Assembly (NCBI GenBank): GCA_024233135.1
Contig: JACKPZ010000018.1
Location: 26,022 to 90,021, forward strand
From: Akkermansiaceae bacterium
GTDB lineage: Bacteria; Verrucomicrobiota; Verrucomicrobiia; Verrucomicrobiales; Akkermansiaceae
Reading direction: 5' to 3'
Length of the DNA stretch: 64,000 nt
Numbering within the stretch: position 1 is the stretch's first letter; every line of letters starts with the position of its first letter. Shown piece after piece: positions 16,831 to 25,506 of the stretch. A program made the translations under genes and the position numbers. The notes under the pieces are model-generated. The model was not told where the DNA came from. It worked only from the letters and a program-made list of their open reading frames with translations, and made no database searches.

Positions 16831-18144
16831 TCAGCCGACCAACGGCCAGCCCTCGCGGTACGACCTGCGGAGCAGGGCGTCGGTCGTGGCGTCGCCGGTG
16901 CTGCCTTTGGTACCATCGTAGGAAACAGGCTTGCCGGCACGGTAGGCAACGAGGCCGAGCAGCATGGTTTCGATCATCCGGCTGGCGTAGTCGAAGTTGC
17001 AGGATGTCGTTCCGCCGTCTTTGCACGCCTTGATCCACTCTTCCTGGATCGAGAATTTCCCCCGCACCCCGGTGCGGCTGAGCCGGGCGTCGCGCGGCGT
17101 CCCGGCCGGGATGAAGACATGCGATCCCGGATCGCACACCAAGGTGCCCTTCGTGCCGTGATACATCGACCCGTGGCCGATTCCCCGCAACGCGGTATCC
17201 GTGGGTGGCTCGGGCATCGCGCCACCCTGGTGCCAGCGCAGTTCGATCTCCTTTCGCCAATCGTTGGCGGGGATGGCGAAGGTCGTCCGCAGGCGCACCG
17301 GAGTGACGTCCGGGTGGAACGGCTCGCCGTCGGCGGAAATCCGGGTCGGCAGCGCCGCATCAAGGGCGTTCCACGCCAAATCCATTGTGTGCGATCCCAT
17401 ATCTCCCACCTGGCCGGCACCGAAGTCCCAGTACATGTTCCAGTTGAGACAATTGCTGCCCGGCACCTGCGCGGAGTCGAAGTCGCCGAAGTATCCGGGA
17501 TTGTAGGGATGGGCGGGAGCCGGCCCGAGCCACAGGTCGTAGTGGAGAAACTCCGGGGGCTCGCCCGCGGCGGGAAGATATCCGGGTTTCGGAATCTCGC
17601 GGTTGCCCCAGACATCCACCGATTTCAACTCGCCCACCACCCCCTCGCGGATCAACTCGCGGACCTTCCGGAAATTCTCGTTTCCATGAAGCTGCGTGCC
17701 CACCTGGGTGGCGAGCTTGCCTTGCTGCTCGAGAAACGTCGCGCGCACGCTGCGTGCCTCCTCCACCGTGATGGCGAGCGGTTTCTCGCAATACACGTGT
17801 AGCCCGCGGCGCATCGCCCAGATCGCGATCGGGGCGTGGGTGTGGTCGGTCGTGGCGCAAACGATGCCGTCGAGCCCCTCGTGCTCGAGGCAGCGGCGCC
17901 AGTCGTGATACGTTTTTACTCCTGGAAACTTCTTTGCCGCCGCGGCGAGGTTTCGTTCGTTCACATCGCAGAGGGCCACGATGTTTTCGCCGGAAACCGA
18001 GTCGAAGTGGGCCATGCCGCGGCCGCCGACGCCGATCAGGGCGAGATTGAGCTTGTTGTTGGGAGAGGTCCGGCCCGACGCGATCCCGGAGGGAAGGATC
18101 AGCAGTCCGGCGGCGGATTGTTTCAGGAAACTGCGGCGGCGCAT
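16831..18144 (-). CDS. Gfo/Idh/MocA family oxidoreductase with Tat-type signal
   Basis: A 437-residue protein from ATG 18144, chosen because it begins MRRRSFLKQSAAGLLILPSG, a twin-arginine signal. The longer open frame upstream has no such support. The Rossmann segment LALIGVGGRGMAHF and the family motif CEKPLA are present; the C-terminal alpha/beta domain contains GDMGSHTMDLAWNALD. Exported members of this family are abundant in Verrucomicrobiota and Planctomycetota and probably act on sugars with a tightly held NAD(P). It is divergent from the metallophosphoesterase and upstream of a DUF1080 gene. Confidence 0.94.
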   Translation of the reverse strand: MRRRSFLKQSAAGLLILPSGIASGRTSPNNKLNLALIGVGGRGMAHFDSVSGENIVALCDVNERNLAAAAKKFPGVKTYHDWRRCLEHEGLDGIVCATTDHTHAPIAIWAMRRGLHVYCEKPLAITVEEARSVRATFLEQQGKLATQVGTQLHGNENFRKVRELIREGVVGELKSVDVWGNREIPKPGYLPAAGEPPEFLHYDLWLGPAPAHPYNPGYFGDFDSAQVPGSNCLNWNMYWDFGAGQVGDMGSHTMDLAWNALDAALPTRISADGEPFHPDVTPVRLRTTFAIPANDWRKEIELRWHQGGAMPEPPTDTALRGIGHGSMYHGTKGTLVCDPGSHVFIPAGTPRDARLSRTGVRGKFSIQEEWIKACKDGGTTSCNFDYASRMIETMLLGLVAYRAGKPVSYDGTKGSTGDATTDALLRRSYREGWPLVG

Positions 18145-18372
18145 GGTGGTGGAGATTCTCAAATTCGAAACAACGAGGATGGGTCCAAAAACGCCACGGA
18201 TACTGTGTTCTTCTTGCCTGTTTTTCAAACAACCACGGCGGAGCACGCCTGTCATGGGAAGTCCGTGAATCTGATAGAACGCGGGTTTGATGATTTCCTT
18301 GTGCTTCGGACGCGTTGGCGGGATAGAGGTGGGTCCCGTCGCCGTATCCTTTCCTTCACTGACTCCATGACC

Positions 18373-19590
18373 ATGAAACGCCGTCACTTTCTCCGCATCG
18401 CCACGCTTGCCCCGGTGGCCGCCGCAGCAGCAAACCCGGCGGCCGAGCCCCTGCCACCGGTGATCGGCCCGTATCTCCAGCATCCCTCACCCGGCGTGAT
18501 GACGGTGATGCTTCTTACCAAGGGTGATGGCGAGGTGGCCCTTGAAGTCAACCGTGGCGGTGAACGAACGGTGGAGGGAACCGCCATTCCCGGATGCGAA
18601 TGGACGGTGTGGAAATCACGAATCGAGGGACTTCGTCCCGGCGCGGAGGTGGACTATCGCGTGCGGTGGAAACAGGATGGGGCGGAGCGTTTCGCATCAC
18701 CCGTCCATCGGTTCCGGGTTCCGGATGCCACGGCGGAGACCTCGCGTTTCCTCGTTTTCAACGACGTCCACGACCACTTGGAAACGCTCGCCGCGCTGCT
18801 CGAACACGTCGATGACGGCGACCATGATTTCACCTGTTTGTTGGGAGACATCTGGAACGATCCATCGCCCCGCAATGGTGCCGAAGTGGTGTTCCGGACC
18901 CTCGATGCATTGGTCCGTGGGCTGGATGCCGCGTCCAAGCCGTTCTTCTACATCCGTGGAAACCACGAGCTGCGCGGCGGCTTCAAGGATCGCCTCGCCT
19001 GGCTCTTCGATATTCCAGCGCTCGATCCCGCGGCGAAATTCGACGAGCAGAACTGGTGGCACAGCCATCGGATCGGACCGTTCTTCCTCATCGCCACCGA
19101 TACCGGGGAGGACGACGGGTTCCACACGCCGAAGGACAGTTACAAGCGGCCCGAATTCTGGCAGGGCTACCGCAAACGCCAGGTGCCCTGGTTGGAGAAA
19201 CTTGTCGGGGAGAAGGCCGCCGGCGACGCTCCTTGGACGGTCTTCCTCGGTCACATCCCGCTCTTCGATCCCGCGAGCTGGCATTCCGATCCCTCGCGCG
19301 AGTTCTGGCGTCCCGTGCTGACCCGGACACGGATCGATCTGATGCTCGCCGGCCACGACCACTCGTGGAAGTTCGTGCCGGAGAACAAACCGTTCGAGTT
19401 GAAGAAGACGGACGCCGAGGGCAATCCGACGGTCGAGAGTTTCACCCCCGAGTGGCCGATCCTGATCGGCGGCGGACCGTCGATCCGCGAGGGCACGGTG
19501 ATGAAGGTGAAGGCCGATCGCCGCGGGCTGTCCGTCGATCTTGTCCATACCAGTGGCAAGGTCCTGCACGAGGTCCGGATGAAGGCATGA
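18373..19590 (+). CDS. Secreted calcineurin-like metallophosphoesterase
   Basis: A 405-residue protein starting at 18373 (an ATG at 18367 adds two residues). An RR-containing signal (MKRRHFLRIATLAPVAAAA) suggests Tat export. The metal-binding motifs appear in order: NDVHDH, LLGDIWNDP, IRGNHE, LGHIPLF and LAGHDHSW. Ahead of the catalytic domain is a fibronectin-like N-terminal domain, as in purple acid phosphatase-type enzymes. Likely a periplasmic phosphatase or phosphodiesterase. Confidence 0.92.
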   Translation: MKRRHFLRIATLAPVAAAAANPAAEPLPPVIGPYLQHPSPGVMTVMLLTKGDGEVALEVNRGGERTVEGTAIPGCEWTVWKSRIEGLRPGAEVDYRVRWKQDGAERFASPVHRFRVPDATAETSRFLVFNDVHDHLETLAALLEHVDDGDHDFTCLLGDIWNDPSPRNGAEVVFRTLDALVRGLDAASKPFFYIRGNHELRGGFKDRLAWLFDIPALDPAAKFDEQNWWHSHRIGPFFLIATDTGEDDGFHTPKDSYKRPEFWQGYRKRQVPWLEKLVGEKAAGDAPWTVFLGHIPLFDPASWHSDPSREFWRPVLTRTRIDLMLAGHDHSWKFVPENKPFELKKTDAEGNPTVESFTPEWPILIGGGPSIREGTVMKVKADRRGLSVDLVHTSGKVLHEVRMKA

Positions 19591-19633
19591 AACGTCCGGC
19601 GGTCGCCTGCAGGTCCGGACCGCGGGCTTCGAG

Positions 19634-19891
19634 GTGTTTGGTGGTTTCCTGCAATGCGGCTCGCGTGACCCATCTGTGGTCCTCGCTCCCGCCAACCGCA
19701 CCTTTCCCAGCCGCATCCTCGATCATGTCCGAACTCCGGAGGCCCAGAAGGGATTCCTCGAGCGGATCGACTTCATCCTCACCGATCCCGCCACCGCGGC
19801 GACCTGCCGCAGCGTCGACTACCCCGCCGATGCGGAACTCGACACGATCTCTGACCACGATCCCGTCATCGCCCGCTTCGGGCCGCGGAGG
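19634..19891 (+). pseudogene. Remnant of an EEP-family nuclease/phosphatase gene (C-terminal part only)
   Basis: The frame from GTG 19634 encodes QCGSRDPSVVLAP, then ERIDFILTDPATAATC and ISDHDPVIARF. The RIDFIL and SDHDPV blocks are the last two signature motifs of the EEP fold, but the catalytic N-terminal half is absent. The frame then runs on without a natural end into the AraC gene. It lies directly after the metallophosphoesterase with no recognisable start. A decayed gene is more likely than a working small protein. Confidence 0.65.
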
Positions 19892-19955
19892 GGAAACGGG
19901 CGGCCGGTGGAACGTTCGACCGATAGAGCGGAACGCCATGCCGGGGCCGCCATCT

Positions 19956-20822
19956 TCATTCGCCGCAGCCGAAATTCGCGCGGAAATCGCGCGGCGATCG
20001 CCCTGAGCGGCGGCTGAACCAGCGGGAGAACGAAGCGAGGTCGGAGAACCCGAAGGAAGATGCCACCTCCTTGATCCGGATGCCGGGTTCCAGCAGCTTT
20101 CGCGAGGCCGCATCAAAACGGATCCCGTCGTGATACTCGCCGAGTGTCCGGCCGGTCGATTGCTTGAGCAAACGGTCAAGCTGCCTCACGGACAGGCCGA
20201 CTCTTGCCGAGATCGAGTCGCGGTCGAGCGGCTCATCCGGCGGCATTCCCGCGATCGACCGCAGCGCCTCCTCGATTCGTGGATCGCCCAGCAGTCCGAG
20301 ATCGGGGGTCACCCCAAGTTCGCGCATCGTCTGCTCGAACGAAGCCGCCCAGCGGGCACCCAATTCGAACAATCGTGCTGCATGGGAGAGGGTCAGTTCG
20401 CCGAGGCCCAAATAGTAGGACGATGTCGTGGTGAGGGCCGTGGTTTCCTCGACGATGTCGCGGGCCTCCGCCTCCAACCATGGCAGATCCCCAACGCCGG
20501 CGACACGGGTGAGCCCGTGGTCGAAAAGATGCCGGCCGTCCGGCCACTGCCAGTTGATGGTGATCGAAAGGAAATGGAACGGGCCTTCGAAACGTTGCTC
20601 GCGCTCGCCGGGTCGCGGAAAGATCCATTCGCCGGCGGCCGCCACGTGTTCCACCCCGTCGTGCCGGACGATCGCCCGTCCATCCAGCACCAGCCACGCG
20701 CTGTTCTCATTCGCGTTCAACTTGCAGCCGACTTCCGCCGCATGATCGGCGGTCCAGCTCCGCTCGAGCGCCCATAGCAGGATTGGTCGGGTTTCCTTCA
20801 GTCGTTCGTAAGAGATTTCCAT
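19956..20822 (-). CDS. AraC-family transcriptional regulator
   Basis: A 288-residue protein. The N-terminal half (about 1-130) looks like a cupin-type sensor (ENSAWLVLDGRAIVRHDGVEH). The C-terminal 100 residues carry the double helix-turn-helix, including the classic second-helix stretch IKEVASSFGFSDLASFSRWF. It is divergent from the aspartyl protease gene, with about 100 bases between starts. The ligand and targets are unknown; sugar-responsive control is common in the family. Confidence 0.94.
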   Translation of the reverse strand: MEISYERLKETRPILLWALERSWTADHAAEVGCKLNANENSAWLVLDGRAIVRHDGVEHVAAAGEWIFPRPGEREQRFEGPFHFLSITINWQWPDGRHLFDHGLTRVAGVGDLPWLEAEARDIVEETTALTTTSSYYLGLGELTLSHAARLFELGARWAASFEQTMRELGVTPDLGLLGDPRIEEALRSIAGMPPDEPLDRDSISARVGLSVRQLDRLLKQSTGRTLGEYHDGIRFDAASRKLLEPGIRIKEVASSFGFSDLASFSRWFSRRSGRSPRDFRANFGCGE

Positions 20823-20923
20823 CGGCCCGCGGGATGTCCAGATCTGTCAAATCCATGTCCGAACCGGCAAACCAATTCTGCTTTTCATCGCATGCGGGCC
20901 GATGCGATCTCCGGGGTTTTCCT

Positions 20924-21844
20924 ATGAAACGCCTTCCCATCCTTCTGACCGCCGTTCTCCTCGCAATCGTTCCCACCGTAGCGCGCGAGTTGTCCTTCCT
21001 CCCGATTCCCGTGGTCCGCGCCGATCCTGGCGGCCTCGATCTGGTCAAGGTCAAGGTCGAGGACCGCGACGAGTATTTCCTGATCGATACCGGGTGCGCC
21101 CGTTCGATGCTGTTTTCCACCCCGCTCGCCAAGGAGCTCGGCAAGGAACTCAAGCCCGCGGGCCAGCTCGGTGGGATCGGCGGCAAAATGGACGCATACA
21201 CGACGGATTTCGAAACCGTCATCATCGGCGGCAGGCTCCGCGTTTCCGGCGCCTCGTCGATGGTCGGTGCCGTCGATCATCTCGAGTCTCTGCAGGTCGA
21301 TGGTGTGACTGCGAACCCGCAGGGACTACTCGGCGGGAAGATCCTGACGTCCGCCAACGCCGTGTTTGACCTCGGTGGCGGGCGGATCCTGGTGCCCGGC
21401 GAGGGCGTCGGCGCGGATGACTACCGGACGGCGATGACGTCGCAGGGCATGCGCATCGTGGAGTTGAAGAGCGGGAAACACGATCTGCCGTTCGTCGGGG
21501 TGGAGATCGGGGGCGAGCTTTTCGCATTCCTGATGGACACCGGTGCGAACGCCAACACGATCGAACCGTCGCTGGTCGAGCACCTCGGCATTCCGACGGA
21601 GGCCTCCGACGTGGAGGTCAAAGGCGCGGGCAAGGTGGCCGGCGTGTCCCGCGCGAGCGTCGATACGCTGCGCATTCCGGGAGGTGTGGTCCTGAAGAAC
21701 GTTCCGTTTCATGTGATCGCCACCGGAAGTGACCAGCTCGCACCGGAGGGCATGAAAGCAGGCGGCATCCTCGGCTCGCGCCTGCTCCATCAGATCAAGG
21801 CGCGCATCGACTTCGGCAGCCGCACGCTGGTCCTTCCGAAGTGA
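20924..21844 (+). CDS. Secreted double-domain retropepsin-like aspartyl protease
   Basis: A 306-residue protein from ATG 20924, which starts directly before a signal peptide (MKRLPILLTAVLLAIVP). Two catalytic Asp-Thr-Gly motifs are present, LIDTGCARS (Asp55) and LMDTGANAN (Asp205), each followed by a retropepsin-like half-domain. Retropepsins normally dimerise, each giving one DTG; here both lie in one chain, so it may act as a monomer, as pepsins do. The substrate is unknown. Confidence 0.88.
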   Translation: MKRLPILLTAVLLAIVPTVARELSFLPIPVVRADPGGLDLVKVKVEDRDEYFLIDTGCARSMLFSTPLAKELGKELKPAGQLGGIGGKMDAYTTDFETVIIGGRLRVSGASSMVGAVDHLESLQVDGVTANPQGLLGGKILTSANAVFDLGGGRILVPGEGVGADDYRTAMTSQGMRIVELKSGKHDLPFVGVEIGGELFAFLMDTGANANTIEPSLVEHLGIPTEASDVEVKGAGKVAGVSRASVDTLRIPGGVVLKNVPFHVIATGSDQLAPEGMKAGGILGSRLLHQIKARIDFGSRTLVLPK

Positions 21845-21853
21845 TCGGACGCG

Positions 21854-21884
21854 CCAAGTTTTTGTCCCCACCCGCCAAGTGATG
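21854..21884 (+). promoter_or_regulatory. Conserved upstream motif, copy 1
   Basis: CCAAGTTTTTGTC (21854-21866) is followed by a weaker conserved part (CCCGCCAAGTGA) and lies 60 bases before the ATG at 21927. The same AAGTTTTTGTC word occurs before the next two genes at similar distance. A sigma-factor promoter or operator is likely; the regulator is not known. Confidence 0.6.
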
Positions 21885-21926
21885 TTGCTCGCGGCATCCT
21901 CCGGCGGGTGTTTCGTTTTCGCGTTC

Positions 21927-24900
21927 ATGAAGCGCTTCCTGCCTTTTCTATTCTCGACCAGCACGCTCCACGCGGAGTTGTTGAATCCCTCGTTCGATGA
22001 TTCTCCATTCAACAGCGGCTGGACGTCGTCCGGCGCTTCCCAAGGCGCCTCGTTGATCGGAGACGCGGGAAACTGCGCGACGCTCACGTCCGGCGGCTCG
22101 ATCCATCAGGATTTCGCGGACGATGCGAACGACGCGCTTTCGAGCTTCCAGATCACCTTCGCCCTTCAGGTCGGCACCCTCGACACCGCGAGCCGCCTCC
22201 GCCTCCGTGGGGACGGCAACGCCACCGACATCATGACGCTGCGACCGGTCGCGACGGGCATCGATGTGTACCGTGGGACCGCCTCGGGTGGCAGTGCGTT
22301 CGAGACGGCGCTGAACGGTTTCCCGCTGGCGGCGAACTCCACCGTTTACGTCCGCCTCACCGGCACCGACTTCGCGCTCGCCGGACGCAAGTTCACCGTG
22401 GGCCTTTCCAACGACGGCACCAACTTCACCACCAGCGGTGAACTGACCGTCTTCCACTCGGCGGCCGTTGGCACGCGCTTCGAGACGATCCGTTTTGATA
22501 CGACCTCGGGTGGCGGGATGGAAATCGACGCCGTGGATCTCGTCTCGAACGACCCGCCTCCGGTTCCGCCGGAAACGCCGGTCGTGCGCGAGATCTCCGG
22601 CGTCTATCCGCACCTCGCGATGACCAACTCCCACCTCGAGTGCGGCGTCGGCGCGGTCGTGCCGTGGGCGGACAAACTGTGGGTCATCACCTACGGCCCG
22701 CACCTCGCGAATGGCAGCACCGACAAACTCTACGAGATCGCCCCCGACCTGAGCCGGGTGATCCGCCCCGAGTCCGTCGGCGGCACCCCGGCGAACCGGA
22801 TGATCCACACCGAGTCGAACCAGCTGAACATCGGCCCGTATTTCATCGACGACGAGCGCAACGTCCGCGTGCTCCAGCCGTCGGCCGCGCCCGGCCGCCT
22901 GACCGCCACCGCCCGCCACCTCACCGATCCGAACCGCCTCTACATCTTCACGATGGAGGACGGCGTCTATGATGTGAACCCCAGCGACCTGTCGTTCATC
23001 ACGCGGTACCCTGATGTGCAGGGCACCGGCGATCGCTTCCTCTTCGGCTACCACGGCAAGGGAGCCTACACCGGGCAGGGCAAGTTGGTCGTGGCGAACA
23101 ACGGCCGCCCGAACAACCAGGGCGTGCCGACCGGGGCCGCCGGTGTGCTCGCGACCTGGGACGGCACCACGGTGCAGGAAAACGGCGGCGGCTGGTTGCA
23201 AGATGGCGGCTCGGATTTCTTCAGCGGAAACGGAGCCGCGGATGGCGCCGTACCGCCATCGCCGCAGCCGCAGTATCTCCACGGCTGGGTCCAGGTGACC
23301 AAAACCCAGCACTGCGAAGTCACCGGCCCCGGCGGCATCTACGGTAGCTCGGACCCGGAGAACGATCCCATTTGGTCGACCGGCTTCGATGCCAAATCGG
23401 TGATGCTCCACGTGATGGAAGGCGGCCAGTGGAAGGTCTGGCGCCTGCCCAAGGCGTCCTACACGCACGATGGCTCGCACGGGTGGCACACCGAGTGGCC
23501 GCGGATCCGCCAGCTCGATCCTTCCGATGCCGCATCGCCGTACCTGATGCACATGCACGGATTGTTCTACGATTTCCCGAAGACCTTCTCGGCGGCGAAC
23601 TTCGCCGGACTCGAGCCGATCAGCGGCTACTACAAGATGCCCACCGACTACGCGATGTGGAACGGCAAGATCGTGATGGGCAAGAACGACGCCTCGCAGT
23701 TCAACAACGCGCTCGCACTAAAGGACCAGTCGAACCTGTGGTTCGGCACCATGGAGGACGTGGGAAACTGGGGCGCGCCCAGCGGCCACGGATCCGTGTG
23801 GATGAACGAAGCGGTGAACAACGGTGACATTTCCGACGCCTTCCTCGTCTCCGGTTTCCCGCAACGCACGCTCCACCTGCGCAACACCGGCGCGTCGTCG
23901 GTGGATATCGAGATCCAGACCAGCGCCGGCACGCCGAGCTGGACTCCCGTCCGCACCATCAACGTGCCCGCCGGCGGCTATGTCAGCGAATTGGTCAGCG
24001 ACCTCGCCGCGCCCTGGGTGCGCCTCGCCTGCTCTGGCTCGACCGCCAACCTGACCGCCTTCTTCCACATGTCCTCGCCGTACCCGCATCCGACCCCGGC
24101 GTCGGTCGGCAGCGATGAGTTCGCGGCGCTCGCCGACATCCGCGACACCCGCTCGATGTCCGACGGCATGGTGCGCGTGATGAACAACACCGAGTTGCAA
24201 CTCGAGTTCGCCTCGTCGAAAACCGATGGCTCGGGCTCCGCGACGCAGAACGGCTACCACCGCATCGGTGCCGGTCTGGTGTTGAACGATGTCGATGACG
24301 CCACCGCCGAAAGCTCGATGCGCTCGAGCGCCGCGCTGACCCAGGAGTTCGGTTCGGACGACGCTTCGGCGTGGGTTTCCGAAGGCTCGGTGAAGTTCCG
24401 CCTGCCCAAACTCGACCCGCTCTACGACCAACCCTTCGCCGCCGGCTGGGCGCGGGGCATCCGCGAGGTCGTCACCGAGCGCGAGTTGCTCAATTGCCAC
24501 GGCACCTTCTACGAGGTCCCGCGCGACAACTCCGGTGGCATGCGCAAGATGCGCGCCATCACCACCCACGGCAAGCGCATCACCGACTTCGCCTCGTGGC
24601 GAGGGCTGCTGGTGCTCACCGGCGTGCTCGACGATGCCCCGGCGTCCGACACGCTGGTGCGGAATGCCGATGGTTCCGCCGCCCTGTGGCTCGGTGAAGT
24701 CGATGACATCTGGCGCATGGGCGAGCCGCGCGGCAAGGGCGGTCCGTGGAAGGAGACCGTCGTCGCCGCCAACACCCCGTCCGATCCGTATCTGATGTAT
24801 GGATACGACCGGAAGGAACTCACCGTGAGCGCCACCGATGCCACGACGATCACGGTCGAGGTCGACTTCCTCGCCGACAACACCTGGTCCACCTACCAGA

Positions 24901-25415
24901 CCTTTGAACTCGCCGCCGGCGAGTCGGTGACCCACGTGTTCCCCGAAGGCTTCCACGCCCACTGGGTGCGGGTGAAATCGAGCGCCGCAACCACTGCCAG
25001 CGCGCAGTTCATCTACGGTCCGGCCGATACCCGCGACGCGTTTCTCGACTGGGCCCGCGACCAAGGTCTCGCGACCGGAGAGGGACGGTCCGCCATCATC
25101 GAAGATGACGACGATGGGGACCACCTCGCGGTTTCCGTCGAATACCTCGTCGCGGGCGGTGATCCGTCCGAGTTCACGGCGAATCCGGTGATTGCTTCGG
25201 ACAGCGAGGCGTCGGTGGTGTTGCGGGATCTCTCCATCGAGACGACGATGACAGTCCGTGCTGAGATTTCCCGCGACCTCAGCGACTGGGTTTCCCAGAC
25301 GGTCGAGCTTGAGCCGAGCCCCGACCAATCCGGCGTGGACGAGGGATTCATCCGCTACCGAATCATCCTCCCGGAGAACGAACCGCGCGAGTTCGTGCGG
25401 CTGAGCGTCGGCTGA
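21927..25415 (+). CDS. Large secreted protein with N-terminal PEP-CTERM-type module
   Basis: A 1162-residue protein from ATG 21927, which precedes a signal peptide (MKRFLPFLFSTSTLHAE). Residues 17-208 form a module homologous to the PEP-CTERM protein at 28791 (NPSFDDSPFNSGW, then RLRGDGNATDIMTLR, then TVGLSNDGTNFTTS and FETIRFD). The rest may be a repeat-rich beta structure (for example LWVITYGPHLANGS and LWFGTMEDVGNW); I cannot assign a family. The C-terminal 100 residues end in a type of tail common in Verrucomicrobiota secreted proteins. No PEP motif is visible. It is probably extracellular and carbohydrate-related by context. Confidence 0.8.
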   Translation: MKRFLPFLFSTSTLHAELLNPSFDDSPFNSGWTSSGASQGASLIGDAGNCATLTSGGSIHQDFADDANDALSSFQITFALQVGTLDTASRLRLRGDGNATDIMTLRPVATGIDVYRGTASGGSAFETALNGFPLAANSTVYVRLTGTDFALAGRKFTVGLSNDGTNFTTSGELTVFHSAAVGTRFETIRFDTTSGGGMEIDAVDLVSNDPPPVPPETPVVREISGVYPHLAMTNSHLECGVGAVVPWADKLWVITYGPHLANGSTDKLYEIAPDLSRVIRPESVGGTPANRMIHTESNQLNIGPYFIDDERNVRVLQPSAAPGRLTATARHLTDPNRLYIFTMEDGVYDVNPSDLSFITRYPDVQGTGDRFLFGYHGKGAYTGQGKLVVANNGRPNNQGVPTGAAGVLATWDGTTVQENGGGWLQDGGSDFFSGNGAADGAVPPSPQPQYLHGWVQVTKTQHCEVTGPGGIYGSSDPENDPIWSTGFDAKSVMLHVMEGGQWKVWRLPKASYTHDGSHGWHTEWPRIRQLDPSDAASPYLMHMHGLFYDFPKTFSAANFAGLEPISGYYKMPTDYAMWNGKIVMGKNDASQFNNALALKDQSNLWFGTMEDVGNWGAPSGHGSVWMNEAVNNGDISDAFLVSGFPQRTLHLRNTGASSVDIEIQTSAGTPSWTPVRTINVPAGGYVSELVSDLAAPWVRLACSGSTANLTAFFHMSSPYPHPTPASVGSDEFAALADIRDTRSMSDGMVRVMNNTELQLEFASSKTDGSGSATQNGYHRIGAGLVLNDVDDATAESSMRSSAALTQEFGSDDASAWVSEGSVKFRLPKLDPLYDQPFAAGWARGIREVVTERELLNCHGTFYEVPRDNSGGMRKMRAITTHGKRITDFASWRGLLVLTGVLDDAPASDTLVRNADGSAALWLGEVDDIWRMGEPRGKGGPWKETVVAANTPSDPYLMYGYDRKELTVSATDATTITVEVDFLADNTWSTYQTFELAAGESVTHVFPEGFHAHWVRVKSSAATTASAQFIYGPADTRDAFLDWARDQGLATGEGRSAIIEDDDDGDHLAVSVEYLVAGGDPSEFTANPVIASDSEASVVLRDLSIETTMTVRAEISRDLSDWVSQTVELEPSPDQSGVDEGFIRYRIILPENEPREFVRLSVG

Positions 25416-25419
25416 GGGA

Positions 25420-25447
25420 AAGTTTTTGTCGCAGCCCGTCAAGCGAC
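25420..25447 (+). promoter_or_regulatory. Conserved upstream motif, copy 2
   Basis: AAGTTTTTGTC at 25420-25430 is followed by CCCGTCAAGCGA, matching copy 1 at most positions. It starts right after the stop of the previous gene and lies 76 bases before the ATG at 25507. Confidence 0.6.
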
Positions 25448-25506
25448 GGACCTTCCCGGTCGGCGCATCTCTGCTCGAATTCCGAAAAACCCAAAACCGT
25501 CCGCCA

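Noticed and set aside
19442..20179. A minus-strand frame crossing the metallophosphoesterase end and the AraC gene
   Set aside because: It overlaps two well-supported genes out of frame and shows no domain.
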